Source: Aegilops tauschii subsp. strangulata
Lineage: Eukaryota > Streptophyta > Magnoliopsida > Poales > Poaceae
Assembly: GCF_002575655.3 (NCBI RefSeq)
Contig: NC_053037.3
Span: 569,262,880-569,326,879 of the forward strand
Direction of reading: 5' to 3'
DNA: 64,000 bases
Positions 12,001 through 21,596 of the stretch are shown here, in pieces (the first letter of the stretch is position 1; the number at the start of each line of letters is the position of its first letter). Both the position numbers and the translations under genes were made by a program. The notes below the pieces were generated by a model. It was not told the origin of the DNA and ran no database searches. It was given only the letters and a program-made list of their open reading frames with translations.

Positions 12001-12396
12001 AAATGGGTCAATCTGTCAGGAGGCGGGGTACAGGTAGACCCACAGTACGGAATGACAACAGCGGATCTGAACAATCTTGGGTACACTAACGAACCGTTCG
12101 TCCTAGCCAATGATGTGGCACAGGTTATCTATGTGAAGGACATGTCTACCAGACCGAGGAAAAGAAAAGATAAGGAAGCGAATACATCATACGATGAGCC
12201 AAAGCGGCACATAGTTCTTTCAGGAAAAAGGGACATTGTGGGAGTGGAGGGAAAGACAGACATGTGTGAAGATTATGAAAAGTTTCATGAAATTCCTCCC
12301 TTCAAAGTCAAGGCTGACCCAAGCATCCTGATAAACGATGAAGATTATCCATGGTTACGGCGCAATAGGCAAATGACACAAGCGAAGAAAAAGTGA
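9035..12396 (+). pseudogene. TNP2-like CACTA transposase, two lesions
   Basis: The start ATG follows the acceptor TGCACGCAG. Blocks in order: a transposase-associated N-terminal domain with cysteine pairs (MCCPCPTCGN, residues ~1-75, PF13963 type); an acidic linker with a near-repeat (GEAAEDQEEP twice); a CNVC-like zinc motif (ACPNDC...CPVC) leading into Transposase_21 (PF02992 type; LLFVNINDWPALSNLSGQTN, HPCTYC); DUF4218 type (LKSHDCHVIMTQLLPVALRG, FPFERFMGVLKKYVRNRARPEG); and DUF4216 type (GKDTYYGYIMDIWELDY). One C is missing from the C run at 9872-9876, shifting the frame just before VPAKVM. An in-frame TAG at 11689-11691 stands where related proteins have Trp, cutting off the DUF4216 end. 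Domain names are from family knowledge. Defective as it stands. Confidence 0.88.
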
Positions 12397-12970
12397 AGAC
12401 TTTCTCCCGCAACTATTATGATGATAGCATGCCAACTTTGTAATAGCCGAGTATGATACCATTGTCCGTTTTGTACAAGAAGTGCATCTAGTTTTTGCCG
12501 TAACCCTCTCAACTTTCTTGCACATGCTATGTGGATGAAATGATGATACCATGCCAACTTTCAACCTTTTCAGAGTTCATTTGAAATGCTTTATAAGCCC
12601 TGAGTGCAGAGAGGTTAGGCCCGTAAGCCTGCTTTAGAGAGGAGCTCGACAGCTCAGGCGCACCGCACCTTATAAACAGGTGCGGCTCTCTCTTAGCTAG
12701 CGAGGTGGGACTAAACTCACCACCACGCCGCTGTGCAAGGCCATTGGTCCCGGTTGGTGGCACGAACCGGGACCAATTCCACCCTTTGGTCCCTGTTGGT
12801 GCCACGAACCGGTACTAATGAGGCTGTGGCCCCACGAGCACCTTTAGTACCTGTTCGTGGCACGAACCGGTACTAGAGTTTCTTACTAGCTAAGCAGTTT
12901 TTTAGTCCCACCTCGCTAGCTGAGAGGCACTAGGAGCGGTTTATAAGCCCTGAGTGCAGAGACGATGAAG
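12397..12970 (+). repeat. CACTA inter-genic block with subterminal-type repeats in both orientations
   Basis: No gene. It holds an inverted pair built on TAGCGAGGTGGGACTAAA (12698-12715, inverse at about 12901-12918), three CCCGGTT/AACCGG foldbacks between them, and a direct repeat TTTATAAGCCCTGAGTGCAGAGA at about 12590 and 12941. The stretch 12614-12716 recurs at 13575-13680. It could be a nested piece of another CACTA end, but I found no CACTA terminal motif or target duplication to prove that. Confidence 0.5.
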
Positions 12971-13099
12971 AAGAGGCATAATGCTCACGTTGCTTAGCTT
13001 CAAGCCTTGAGGAATAAGGTAGACTGCATCGAGCTATGTGCAGTGCAGTCTACACTATTCCGAAAGGCTTGAAGCAAATCAACACGCATTGCGCCTCTT
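12971..13099 (+). ncRNA. Long stem-loop resembling a microRNA precursor, inside CACTA
   Basis: The arms 12971-13028 and 13044-13099 are about 80% complementary over 55 bp, with a 15-nt loop. The inner part is strongest (GCTTCAAGCCTT against AAGGCTTGAAGC, and GTAGACTGCA against TGCAGTCTAC), broken by small mismatches. Size, arm length and mismatch pattern fit a plant MIR hairpin. I do not recognise a known mature microRNA in it, so whether it is processed is unknown. It lies between the two CACTA genes, on the plus strand, in a transcribed-looking region downstream of the transposase. It could also be a simple foldback. Confidence 0.45.
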
Positions 13100-13560
13100 T
13101 TTTATTTTTAATCATTAAAAGCAAAAAGAATTTTCATAAAGAACTTTTTTTGATAGAAACTTTAATAGCAGAAAGAATTATCATAAAGTAAAATAAATAA
13201 GTAATTAGAAACAAAAAAAATAAGATAAATAAGTTTTTTGTTGTAAGTAGAAATAAAAAAAATAAATATAGCAAAAAAGAAAATAAAAAAACTAAATACA
13301 GCAAAAAGAATTTTCATAAAGAACTAATGGCACTAATAGAAAGTTTATATGTTTTCTAAAACTAATGGCACTAACAGACAGTTTATAATTTTGCTGACCT
13401 AAAAGCAAAAAGAATTAAAAAATAAAGCAAAAAACAAAAGAAAATAAATAATGCAAAAATTTTAAAAAAACTGCCACCTATTGGGCCACCACGGCCTGAA
13501 TACGACTAGAAACCCAACCTAGGCCAGGATTCAGGCCCGCAGAAGGCGCAATAGGCCAAC
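13100..13560. other. A-rich spacer within CACTA
   Basis: Mostly A/T with repeated AGCAAAAAGAATTTTCATAAAG and ACTAATGGCACTAA(T/C)AGA blocks, a local duplication about 180 bp apart. No coding signal. Confidence 0.5.
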
Positions 13561-13689
13561 AGACAGCACGGTGTGACATTAGGCCCGTAAGCCTGCATTT
13601 GAGAGGAGCTCGAGAGGGCAGCCGCAGTGGAGCTTATAAACCACTCCGAGCCCCTCTCAACTAGCGAGGTGGGACTAAACTTTTGGCCG

Positions 13690-13920
13690 CGGGCAGCGCA
13701 AGGCCTTTGGTCCCGGTTGGTGGCACCAACCGGGACCAATGCCCCCCCCCTTTAGTCCCGGTTGGTGCCACCAACCGGGACCAAAGGCCGCCGCTTCCCG
13801 CCCTTTGGGCTGCTGAAAAGAGGCCTTTGGTGCCGGTTGGTGGCACCAACCGGGACTAATGCCCATCTTTAGTCCCGGTTGGTGCCACGAACCGGGACTA
13901 AACGTTTTCCTATATAAGTC
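13690..13920 (+). promoter_or_regulatory. Internal CACTA promoter: subterminal-type repeats plus TATA box
   Basis: Four tightly spaced foldbacks of GGTCCCGGTTGGTGGCACC type lie at about 13707-13737, 13751-13783, 13826-13857 and 13869-13901, followed at once by TATATAAG at 13911-13918. The layout copies the 5' end of the element (array then TATA), so it probably drives the second gene. A GC-rich leader follows. Confidence 0.55.
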
Positions 13921-13939
13921 CACACTTAGGAAATTTTCG

Positions 13940-14320
13940 ACATACCTCGTCAGTTGCCCCCGACGCCGCCAGGCTGTCCGTGCTCGCCGTCGCCGCCCGC
14001 TCCTCATCGCCGTCGCCCCGCGCCCTTGCCTCGACGGGTCGCCGCCCGGTGCTCGTCGCCGTCGCCCTGCCCCCACACGCCGCCCCGCCTCGTGCTCCCC
14101 TGCTCGCGCGCGCCGCCTCGGCGCCCCGAGCCCCCCTGCCCGGCCCGCGCGTGCTCGCCGGCGCCCTCGCCGCCCCCGCCCCGTCCCGGCCCCGTGCGTC
14201 GGCGCCCTCGCCGCCCCCGCCCCCGCCGTCGCCATCGTCCTAGCCGCCCCCGCTGTGAGAGCCGCCGCCCCGGCTCTGTTTTTTTATTTTTATTACTTTA
14301 ATTTTTTTGTTCATATGTGA
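13940..14320 (+). other. GC-rich leader or first exon of the second CACTA gene
   Basis: Extremely GC-rich, made of CGCC/GTCGCC/GCTCG repeats, directly downstream of the internal TATA box. Two frames stay open through it (Pro/Ala/Arg-rich), which compositional bias alone explains. I would not call a protein here; it is more likely untranslated leader ending in an intron. Confidence 0.35.
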
Positions 14321-14569
14321 TGTATATGTGTATGTGGCTATAATGTATATGTGAACAAAAAAAAATTGTATGTATGTAGATGTTCAAAATGTATGAATAT
14401 ATATGTCAAAAATGTTTTTTTGTTCATAGAAAGTTTTTTGTTCATATATAGAAAGTTTTTATATATGACAATGGATATATATTCGATATATATGAGAAAT
14501 GATGATCCACATGGAAAAGTTTTATATATGCAAAAGTTACAATTTTAGAAAAGTTTTATATATCTAGCT

Positions 14570-14860
14570 AGGAAGGGAAGAAGAAGAAAAAGAAGGATAG
14601 GAAAGAAGAAAATAAGAAGAGGAAAGAAAGAAGAAGAGGGGAGGAAGAAGACGAGATATAAATAAGAAGAGGAAAAAAGAAGAAAAAGAAGAGGAGAAGA
14701 AGAAAGGAATAGAGGAGAAGAAGAAAAAATAGAAAATATTCTATTTTTTCTTCTTCTCCTCTATTCCTTTCTTCTTCTCCTCTTTTTTTTCTTCTTTTTT
14801 TTTCTTCAATCCTCTCCTCTATTCCTTTCTTCTTCTCTCCTCTTTTTATTTCTTCTTCAT
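14570..14860. repeat. Polypurine/polypyrimidine palindrome
   Basis: A GAAGAAGAGGA-type purine tract is followed by its mirror-complement pyrimidine tract. The core is a perfect inverted repeat with 46-bp arms (14689-14734 and 14739-14784) around a 4-nt AATA loop. It could extrude as a hairpin and is placed in a likely intron of the second CACTA gene. Confidence 0.8.
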
Positions 14861-14879
14861 TTTCTTATGTTTTATCGGG

Positions 14880-15410
14880 TCTGTCGTCGTCGATATATAC
14901 CCCTCCCGATAACTTCAACACGAGGGGGGATAACTTCAACACGAGGGGGGGTCGATATACCCCCTCCCCGATAACATTATTTTCCCGTGTATATATGTCG
15001 TCGTTGTCGATATAACCCCCTCCTGATAACTTCAACACGTGGGGGTGGTCGATATACCCCCTCCCCGATAACATTATTTTCCCGTGTATGTATGTTGTCG
15101 TTGTCGATATTACCCCCTCCCGATAACTTCAACACGAGGGGGGACAACTTCAACACGAGGGGGGGTCGATATACCCCCTCCACGATAACATTATTTTCCC
15201 GTGTATGTATGTCGTTGTTGTCGATATAAAACCCCCTCCCGATAACTTCAACACGTGGGGGGGGGGTCGATATATACCCCCTCCCCGATAACATTATTTT
15301 CCCGTGTATGTATGTCGTCGTTGTCGATATATATAACTCCCTCCCAGATAACTTCGACATGATGGACGGTCGATATGTATACCCCCTCTCGACCGTGATA
15401 ACTTATACCA
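14880..15410. repeat. Tandem ~98-117-bp repeat with inner foldbacks
   Basis: The landmark CCCGTGTAT(A/G)TATGT followed by TTGTCGATAT recurs at about 14983, 15081, 15198 and 15301. Each unit also contains GATAACTTCAACACG(A/T)GGGGG and ATACCCCCTCCCCGATAACA. Frames stay open through it in places, but this follows from the repeat period and is not good evidence of coding. Confidence 0.75.
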
Positions 15411-15634
15411 CGGGATCACCCCCCGGCTCTCTCGCTCGACCAAAACTCTCGAGGACACCCAAACCCTAGAAAAAAACGATGTCGGTCTCCTACCCCCTCC
15501 CGCCGCGCCCCTACCCTTGAAGCGTTGCCTAGGCCACCCCAAACCCGGAATAAGCTAGGTCTACGTTTGCACTAATATATCCACCTGCTGTCATGTTTGT
15601 GTAATAATTGCCATGTTGTAATATTTGCAGAAAC

Positions 15635-18600
15635 AATGGAGCACGGACGAGATGAGCAAGCAGAAGAGGTGTTGGGGGACATAATCTTAGCCGGAGGTGA
15701 TATCTTGTCGTATCTTAACGACAATGATGGTCTGGAAGAACAGGGTGAAGAAGCAGGCTGCGGTGATTGAAGAGTGGAGGAGGAAAGACATGATTATGAT
15801 GGCTCCGGTGACCCAATGCTGGTGCAAGAAGGAGCCCGTGGTGACGGCTCTGGTGACCGAACAGAGTCCGGCCAGGTAAATATATTAGTTAAGCCTGTGC
15901 TGACTAGCTAATTGATGCATTCATTGTTTTGGTATGTACACATATTAATTAACACTCGTCTTTCTTCTTTTTTCTAGCCCTCCGAATCGAGCACAACTGC
16001 GGTAAAGAGACGAGGCCCGAAGAGAAAGTTGTGCTCGGATGAAAGGTTTGAGATCACAGCAATCGCGCGCGACGGCCAACCGATTGAACCCCTCCGGACA
16101 AAGGATGCTTTTGCTGCTCAGTGCTGGGTTCTAGTTAGGGACAAGATCCCGATCAGCATCCACCAATGGTATAAGCCTAAGAAGGAAGACCCTGAGGTGT
16201 CTTATGTCAATGATATGCAGAAAGATGATCTTTGGACTGAGCTGAAGGCAAATTTCACCCTACCGCCAGCGGAGGATCCGGAGAAGCCAGTTATAGAGCA
16301 ATTAATCAAGTCTCATGCCCTTAAGAAGATGGCAGACCTATTTAGGAGGTGGAAGAATGAGCTGAAAACGTTTGTCGACAAAGAAGAGACACCTGAATTC
16401 ATCGGCCGGTATGAGAAGATCAGAGATCACTGGCCCGCATTTGTGGCCCACAAGACATCGGAAAAGAGTAAGAAGATGTCAGCGACAAACAAGATGAATG
16501 CTGCGAAGAAGAAGCTTCACCATCGCACGGGGTCAGGTGGCTACCTCAAAGCCCGGCCTAAGTGGGCCAAGTCTGAGAGGGATCTGCTTGATAAAGGGAT
16601 CGAACCACAGACAATGAACTGGCTAGACCGTTGCCGGACTTGGTTCTTCGGGGTTGGCAGAACCTTGGACCCTGTATCAGGGAGGTGTCGTTGGACGGAC
16701 GAGCAACTTGCAATACCCGTCAAGAAGATTCAGCACTATATCGATGCAGCGCAGCAAGGGACGTTCGTTCCAGACAGAGAGAACGACGAGCTCACAATGG
16801 CCCTCGGGAATCCTGAGCACCCTGGACGGACACGAGGCACGCCAGGCTCCGTTCCGTGGAAGGCTGGTTTTCCGGACGCGGGCGGTTACAAAACCCAGGA
16901 GAGGAGGAAAAACGTGGAGCAGATCCAAATTCAGCGTCTGCACGAAAGGGTTCAAGTGCTAGAGGAACGAGACAGCAATACAGATGCCGAAACTGCCCCT
17001 GAAGCTACACCGCCATCTCAGCATAGAAGCAGCGTGGCTTCCACCGAGCTGCCTCAGCTGGAGCATGCGGCTACTCCTAGCTACCCCGTGGATGCTATCA
17101 CGGAGTCTCAACATTGCCACCTTATGGCGGAATGGCAGAACTTGAAAGTCAAGGCGGCTGTTGGCTCTGTTTTACCTACTGAACCCGGCGCAACCTACCA
17201 CTGCCGGCCAATTCCTGAAGGATATGCTAGGGTGATGGTGGATGAAATAACGGAGGGATTTGAGGACCTCCAGCTTGACCACCCTACCGGTGAAGGGGAG
17301 ACTCGGCTGGGTTTAGCTCTGAAGACTCCATGCCTATGGCGGAAGGAGCTCATCAAGCTTCCGAACTGGACGGCTCCGGCGAGTAAGGGCACTCCGCCTC
17401 CTCCTCCGTCGAGTGATCAGGGCACTCAGCCTCCTTCTCCGGCGCGTGGCGGCACTCCGCCTCCTTCTCAGCCAGCCTCCTCCTTCTCCGCCTCGTCAGC
17501 AAGGGCGGAAGAGACCCGCCGCCGCTGCGGCTGCTCCGGCGCGTCGTAGTCCTTCTCCTCCGCTTCGTAAGCAAGGAAAGAAGACAGCCGTAGCCGCTCC
17601 GTCTGCTCTGCCGGCGACTAGCAGTACAGCTGCCAGAGGCGGGAGGCAATACAGATTCGGTCCTTCCATGAAGACTCCAGAGAAGTTACCATATGAGAGG
17701 ACCGAGGAGGAGAACGTGAAGATCGTGCGAGCCGAAGTGAAGAACTTCTTTGAAGGGGACAAAGCAAAGAAACATCCACCTCCGGAGGAGAAGGTAGATC
17801 CGGTGAAAGCAAAGCGCACTCTGGCTGCCCTGACAAAACCACCAAAGTCTCCGCCAAAAGGCAACTATGAGCGCGTTCTTGCAAAGGCATATGCCGAAGC
17901 GGAGCGGTCGGGAAGTACTGTCAGTGATAAAAGGATGAAAGAACGACGAGCTGGGAAAAAAATTGCCCAGCTCGGCGAACAAGAGAACCAATCGTGCCCC
18001 CCGCTCAAGGTGTCAAAAGACATCGTCGCTAATGATCCGGGTATGGTGCCCGGTTATACCGATCTTGGAGATTACCTGCCCGACGATGTACATTATGAAA
18101 TCATGGAGGTGGACGAACACAAATACCATTACGGAAAGCCTCTCGTCAAAGATGTCAAATCTCTAAGCACGATGATGCGAAGACTACATGATTGGTACAT
18201 GAAAACCTGCAGAGAGTCTGATGGGATGAGTACTTTAACGCTGAGAGTTAAACCGGAGCATGACCTCGTTGGAATTGAACTGCTGAATGTTCCATTTGAG
18301 GATTTCTTCCAGTTTTACAATCTAAAGTCCCTCGATAAAACAACGATCACTTGCTACTGTCTGTAAGTAGTACTACTTCTGTCATTAAGTCTCTCTATAT
18401 AGGTCAGCTCTTTCATTGCATGTATTTATACTTATCCTCACTATATTATGCAGATTGAAGATCGCCGAATTGAAGAAAAGACAAATCGGTGATATTGGGT
18501 TCATTAACACAAATCTCATAGATGCAACTCAGCTTAAATTTCATGCCAAAGAAGCCAAGGCCAACTTGCTACAATCGTTGGTAATAAATCAAAACAAAGA

Positions 18601-19259
18601 TATAATACTCTTTCCTTACAACTTCAAGTGAGTGTTACTGTCTTCTGCATATTCGATTTCCCTTTATTAGTCCAGGTTATGGTAATGTAATTGATGACTT
18701 ATGCATGCATGCGCAGCTTCCACTATATTCTCCTAGAGATTAAGCTTGAGCCGGGAGTAGTAACCGTCTTAGACTCGAGACGAAAAGATCCCCAGGACTA
18801 TGCGAACATGACTCAAATGCTCCAGAAGTAAGTTAAATCGATCATTATCCACCATATCAGCAACTTTGTTCATTTCCTGATATCAAGTAATAATTGTTTT
18901 CTTTGTCTGGCAGGGTTTAGAGAAAATTCACCTCAAAAGCCCCGGGACTGCCGAACCAGCTGCAATTTAGACACCCGAAAGTAAGTACTATAGTAGCATG
19001 TTCCGCGCATCTCCTACTAATTCAAGCGCTAGTTTGATCAATACCATTTAGCATGCTTGCTTATCAGTTTGATTGACCTCTATTTCTTGTAAAGTGGTTG
19101 TGGCAGCAACCCGGGAATAATTACTGTGGATACTACATTTGCGAGTCCATCCGCTACCATACCTGTGAGCGGGGCTACACTGAAGAACAATATGAAGTGT
19201 GTAAGCAATAATATTCACAATTTTATTTTATTACCATCATTGGTGTTGAGTTTCATTTA

Positions 19260-19342
<83 letters not shown>

Positions 19343-19506
19343 ATTGACCCCCTTCTTCAAATTAGATTTTTCGGAAGCGGGATCAACTCCTAGCACCAGA
19401 TCGTATGCGAGGAATTCAAGAGGAATTGGCGGCATTCTTCCTTGACCACGTGATCGCTGAAAACGGAGAATACTATGTGGAACCTGTGTTCCTACAATAT
19501 AATTAG
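15635..19506 (+). pseudogene. Second CACTA gene (TNP1-like) with C-terminal Ulp1/C48 peptidase-like domain
   Basis: Exon 1 (15635-~15875) is acidic, MEHGRDEQAEEVLGDIILAG, but has a TGA near 15768 where the deleted relative at 3306 has CGA. Exon 2 (~15977-18362) begins basic (VKRRGPKRKLCSDERF) and holds a Ptta/En-Spm-like region, a conserved block (YHCRPIPEGYARVMVDEITEGF), then a Pro/Ala/Lys-rich linker where the frame slips near 17470. It ends at a GTAAGT donor. Later exons form a Ulp1-like domain: IGDIGFINTNLI and PYNFK (18453-18629), FHYILLEIKLEPGVVTVLDS with His and Asp (18717), an exon with TAG for Trp (18918), NYCGYYICESIR with the candidate Cys (19107), and an end ELAAFFLDHVIAENGEYYV, stop at 19506. 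In known elements such proteins pair with TNP2; peptidase activity is inferred. Confidence 0.8.
19262..19342. repeat. (AT)n microsatellite running into (GT)n
   Basis: About 35 AT units followed by five GT units, inside the intron before the last exon of the second CACTA gene. The deleted relative has only a short CATACACATG at the same place (about 4668), so the array grew within this lineage. Confidence 0.95.
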
Positions 19507-19886
19507 GAGATTGTATTGTAAGAGATAATTATTGTATATATGTAGCCGGTAGTGTCGGATAGATATACGAGAACTTGTTGTTCGACCAATATCTCGGAGA
19601 AGGAGAGGTGGTCGATATCACTTCTCTCTGTATGCATATATATATGTTCATGACGATCTTCTGTTTCCTTCATTTGATTACTAGCTAGCGTGTCTACTCC
19701 TCTCCATACGTATATAGTACGTAGCGTCGACAAAGCACGGAGATAAGAGAGGACACTTCTCTCTATTAATTAGCTAGCTAACACAATATATGAAACACCT
19801 AAATTAACCCCCTAAAACCCCTAAACCACCCCCTTTCAAAAAAAACAAAAACCTCAGCTCCTGCCAGGTGCTGACGCGTGGATGCC

Positions 19887-20069
19887 TATTGGTCCCGGTT
19901 GGTGGCACCAACCGGGACCAAAGGCCCTCCTGCCTGGGCTCCCCGCACCGGCCACGTGGACGGCCTTTAGTCCCGGTTCGTGTAAGAACCGGGACTAAAG
20001 GGCTAGGGCATTAGTAACGGGACTAAAGGCCCTTATGAACCGGGGTAAAAGCCCCTTTTCCTACTAGTG
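19887..20069 (+). repeat. CACTA 3' terminus and subterminal repeats
   Basis: Two clear foldbacks (19891-19921 and 19968-19999), then partial repeats, then the end CCCCTTTTCCTACTAGTG. The terminal sequence corresponds, inverted, to the left end of the small CACTA at 22501. GAG follows at 20070-20072. Confidence 0.85.
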
Positions 20070-20556
20070 GAGAACTCTACGGCAGCCGTAGACGTCCGTC
20101 TCCATGACCTCCACGGTGTGCCGCCACGGTGGGAACTGTTGGTGCCGAGCCCTAACTTGCTTTTTACGCCGGTGCCCAGCTCCCTCTTGCTCTCTGTCTC
20201 TCGCACGAACAAAGATAAAAGAAAGAGAAGACACAGGACACGGTGGTGTTTTTCCGGCGCACATGCGCCTGCCGCAATGACGGTGTTTTCCTCGAGCAAC
20301 AACTCGAGACACACACCTGAGCAGTACAGTAGAGGGCTTTTTATACCAGGCTAGCACACACACCAGCACACTCACGCACACACGCAAGATCAACTGGCCG
20401 CCAACTAACTAGCATGCAACACCCACGTCTCCATGAATACACCGCACTAGCTAACCTTACGAAACGGCCACACGGACTGGGCCGTCTCCTTCCATGCATG
20501 CAGCTAACAACCCCTAACCGACGCAAGATCAAGACTATGGCTAACAGGAACACCAT
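20070..20556 (-). pseudogene. RING-H2 pseudogene, copy A, 5' part
   Basis: This is the N-terminal coding part of copy A. On the minus strand the ATG lies at 20556 and the frame reads about MVFL/MVLPPW-type, then EVMETDVYGCRRV before the CACTA insertion. A 410-bp solo LTR (20137-20546) interrupts it after about the third codon. The start codon is placed by comparison with copies B, D and E, all of which have an ATG just downstream of a GA-rich 5' leader in gene sense. Frame details vary among copies. Confidence 0.55.
20137..20546 (-). mobile_element. Solo LTR, 410 bp, target duplication GGAAC
   Basis: It begins TGTTGGTGCCGAG and ends GGCTAACA (TG...CA), flanked by GGAAC at 20132-20136 and 20547-20551. 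Copies B, D, E and C of the RING array carry the uninterrupted site (GGTGGCAACACCATGG type). In minus orientation a TATA-like TATAAAAAG lies near 20344, as expected of an LTR promoter. It resembles the LTR at 52749-53317 in overall layout, suggesting the same broad family. Confidence 0.85.
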
Positions 20557-20569
20557 GGCCCCGGCGCCT

Positions 20570-20570
<1 letters not shown>

Positions 20571-20623
<53 letters not shown>
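20571..20623. repeat. (CT)n microsatellite in 5' leader of RING copy A
   Basis: An uninterrupted 53-base CT run; in gene sense it is (GA)n about 15 bases upstream of the start codon. Runs at the same place occur in copies D (27972-28053) and F (42476-42510). Confidence 0.95.
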
Positions 20624-20625
<2 letters not shown>

Positions 20626-21596
20626 GAAACGAAATGAGCTCTGCACCATGGTGGATTGTCGGACGCGATTTCTTATAGCCAAAGGAAGGAGGGCGCATGA
20701 TCGGCTGTAAACTGACGGGATGCTACTGCGGGTCGCCTAGTGGAAAGGGGAAGTGGACCCACTGTCTGTGACCGGCTGTAAACGACGAGCTTCAAGATTT
20801 CCTTTTTGCTCCCTATAATTAATGTCGGTGAAGAATGGATACAGTTTAGAGACAACCAGGCGCTTTAATTTGCTGCCCTAGGGCATCATAAACTGATGTG
20901 CAGGGCAAAATGTAAAATATAACCAAAAAGTAAAACAAATTCAAATGGTAAACTCTTCGTGAAAGTATTTCACAGAACAAAACCTTTAGTTAGCGCCCAA
21001 CGCGTAGGCGCTATGCGTTGTGTCGTGGCGCCGTTCTCACATGCGCTACATATATAGCTAACCATATGTAATTATGTAGTCAATATATTTTTTGTAATAT
21101 GGTCATGTGATTATTAAAAAGTGTTCAATGATTTTTTAAATATTCATGTAATTACAAAAAATTCATGCATTACAAAATCATGTAATTAAAAAAGTGTGAG
21201 ACATTCTTAAAAATTCATATAATTACAGATTTATTTGTTATGAAAAAAAATTAAAAGATGAAGGAATACTAGAATTGCAAACAAAAAACGTTGCAACAAA
21301 TAGAACAACCTGTTAGAGATAAAAATGTTTACATTAGAAGTTTATTCTTTAACCAATAGTGGTTTAGGCATCCCAAATATTTATGACCTCAATATATGTA
21401 GAAATCCTTGGTTCACGGGTAAAGAAATCCTTGGTTCATGGGTAAAGAAATATATGCCTAGAGAAGGCAAGATTTGAAACACTAGAGTTGATGCAAAATA
21501 TCATGCTTCATCTCCAAACGTTTTCGTAGCAACGTAGTAGGCTCATCAACCTTCTCTCAGGGGTACGATGAGGAGCAAAAGATGCGAAGTTACTCT
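20624..21596. promoter_or_regulatory. 5' flank of copy A and spacer to copy B
   Basis: Holds the putative promoter region shared by the array (TTAATGTCGGTGAAGA...CAGTTTAGAGACAAC), a GCGCCCAACGCGTAGGCGCTATG palindrome-like motif found also by copy F, and then AT-rich sequence with repeated CATGTAATTA-AAAAAGTG blocks. The part 21060-21596 matches 28730-29235 between copies D and E, showing that both are the same tandem spacer. No gene seen. Confidence 0.55.

Larger units (their letters stand above)
7724..20069 (+). mobile_element. Full-length CACTA (En/Spm) transposon, 12,346 bp
   Basis: Ends are CACTAGTATTAAACAGGGC at the left and ...CCCCTTTTCCTACTAGTG at the right, flanked by the 3-bp duplication GAG. 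Both ends carry CCCGGTT/AACCGGG subterminal inverted repeats. Inside, on the plus strand, are a promoter, a small coiled-coil/membrane ORF, a TNP2-like transposase, a stem-loop, an internal block of subterminal-type repeats with a second TATA box, minisatellites, and a second gene ending in a Ulp1-like domain. This is the gene content of an autonomous grass CACTA, but both main genes carry stops and frameshifts, so the copy is likely defective in cis. It sits in the coding region of RING copy A. Confidence 0.93.

Noticed and set aside
13954..14301. Pro/Ala/Arg-rich open frames in the GC-rich CACTA leader
   Set aside because: Overlapping open frames on both strands are explained by GC composition.
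14977..15360. Repetitive open frames in the 98-117-bp CACTA minisatellite
   Set aside because: They follow the repeat period, with no start context or family resemblance.
19126..19347. Open frame running through the (AT)n microsatellite (long IYIYIY tail)
   Set aside because: Its length comes from the simple repeat; the region is an intron of the second CACTA gene.
20414..20710. Open frames through (CT)n runs at 20.6, 28.0 and 42.5 kb giving (LS)n or (RE)n proteins
   Set aside because: Dinucleotide repeats have no stops in several frames; there is no other coding evidence.
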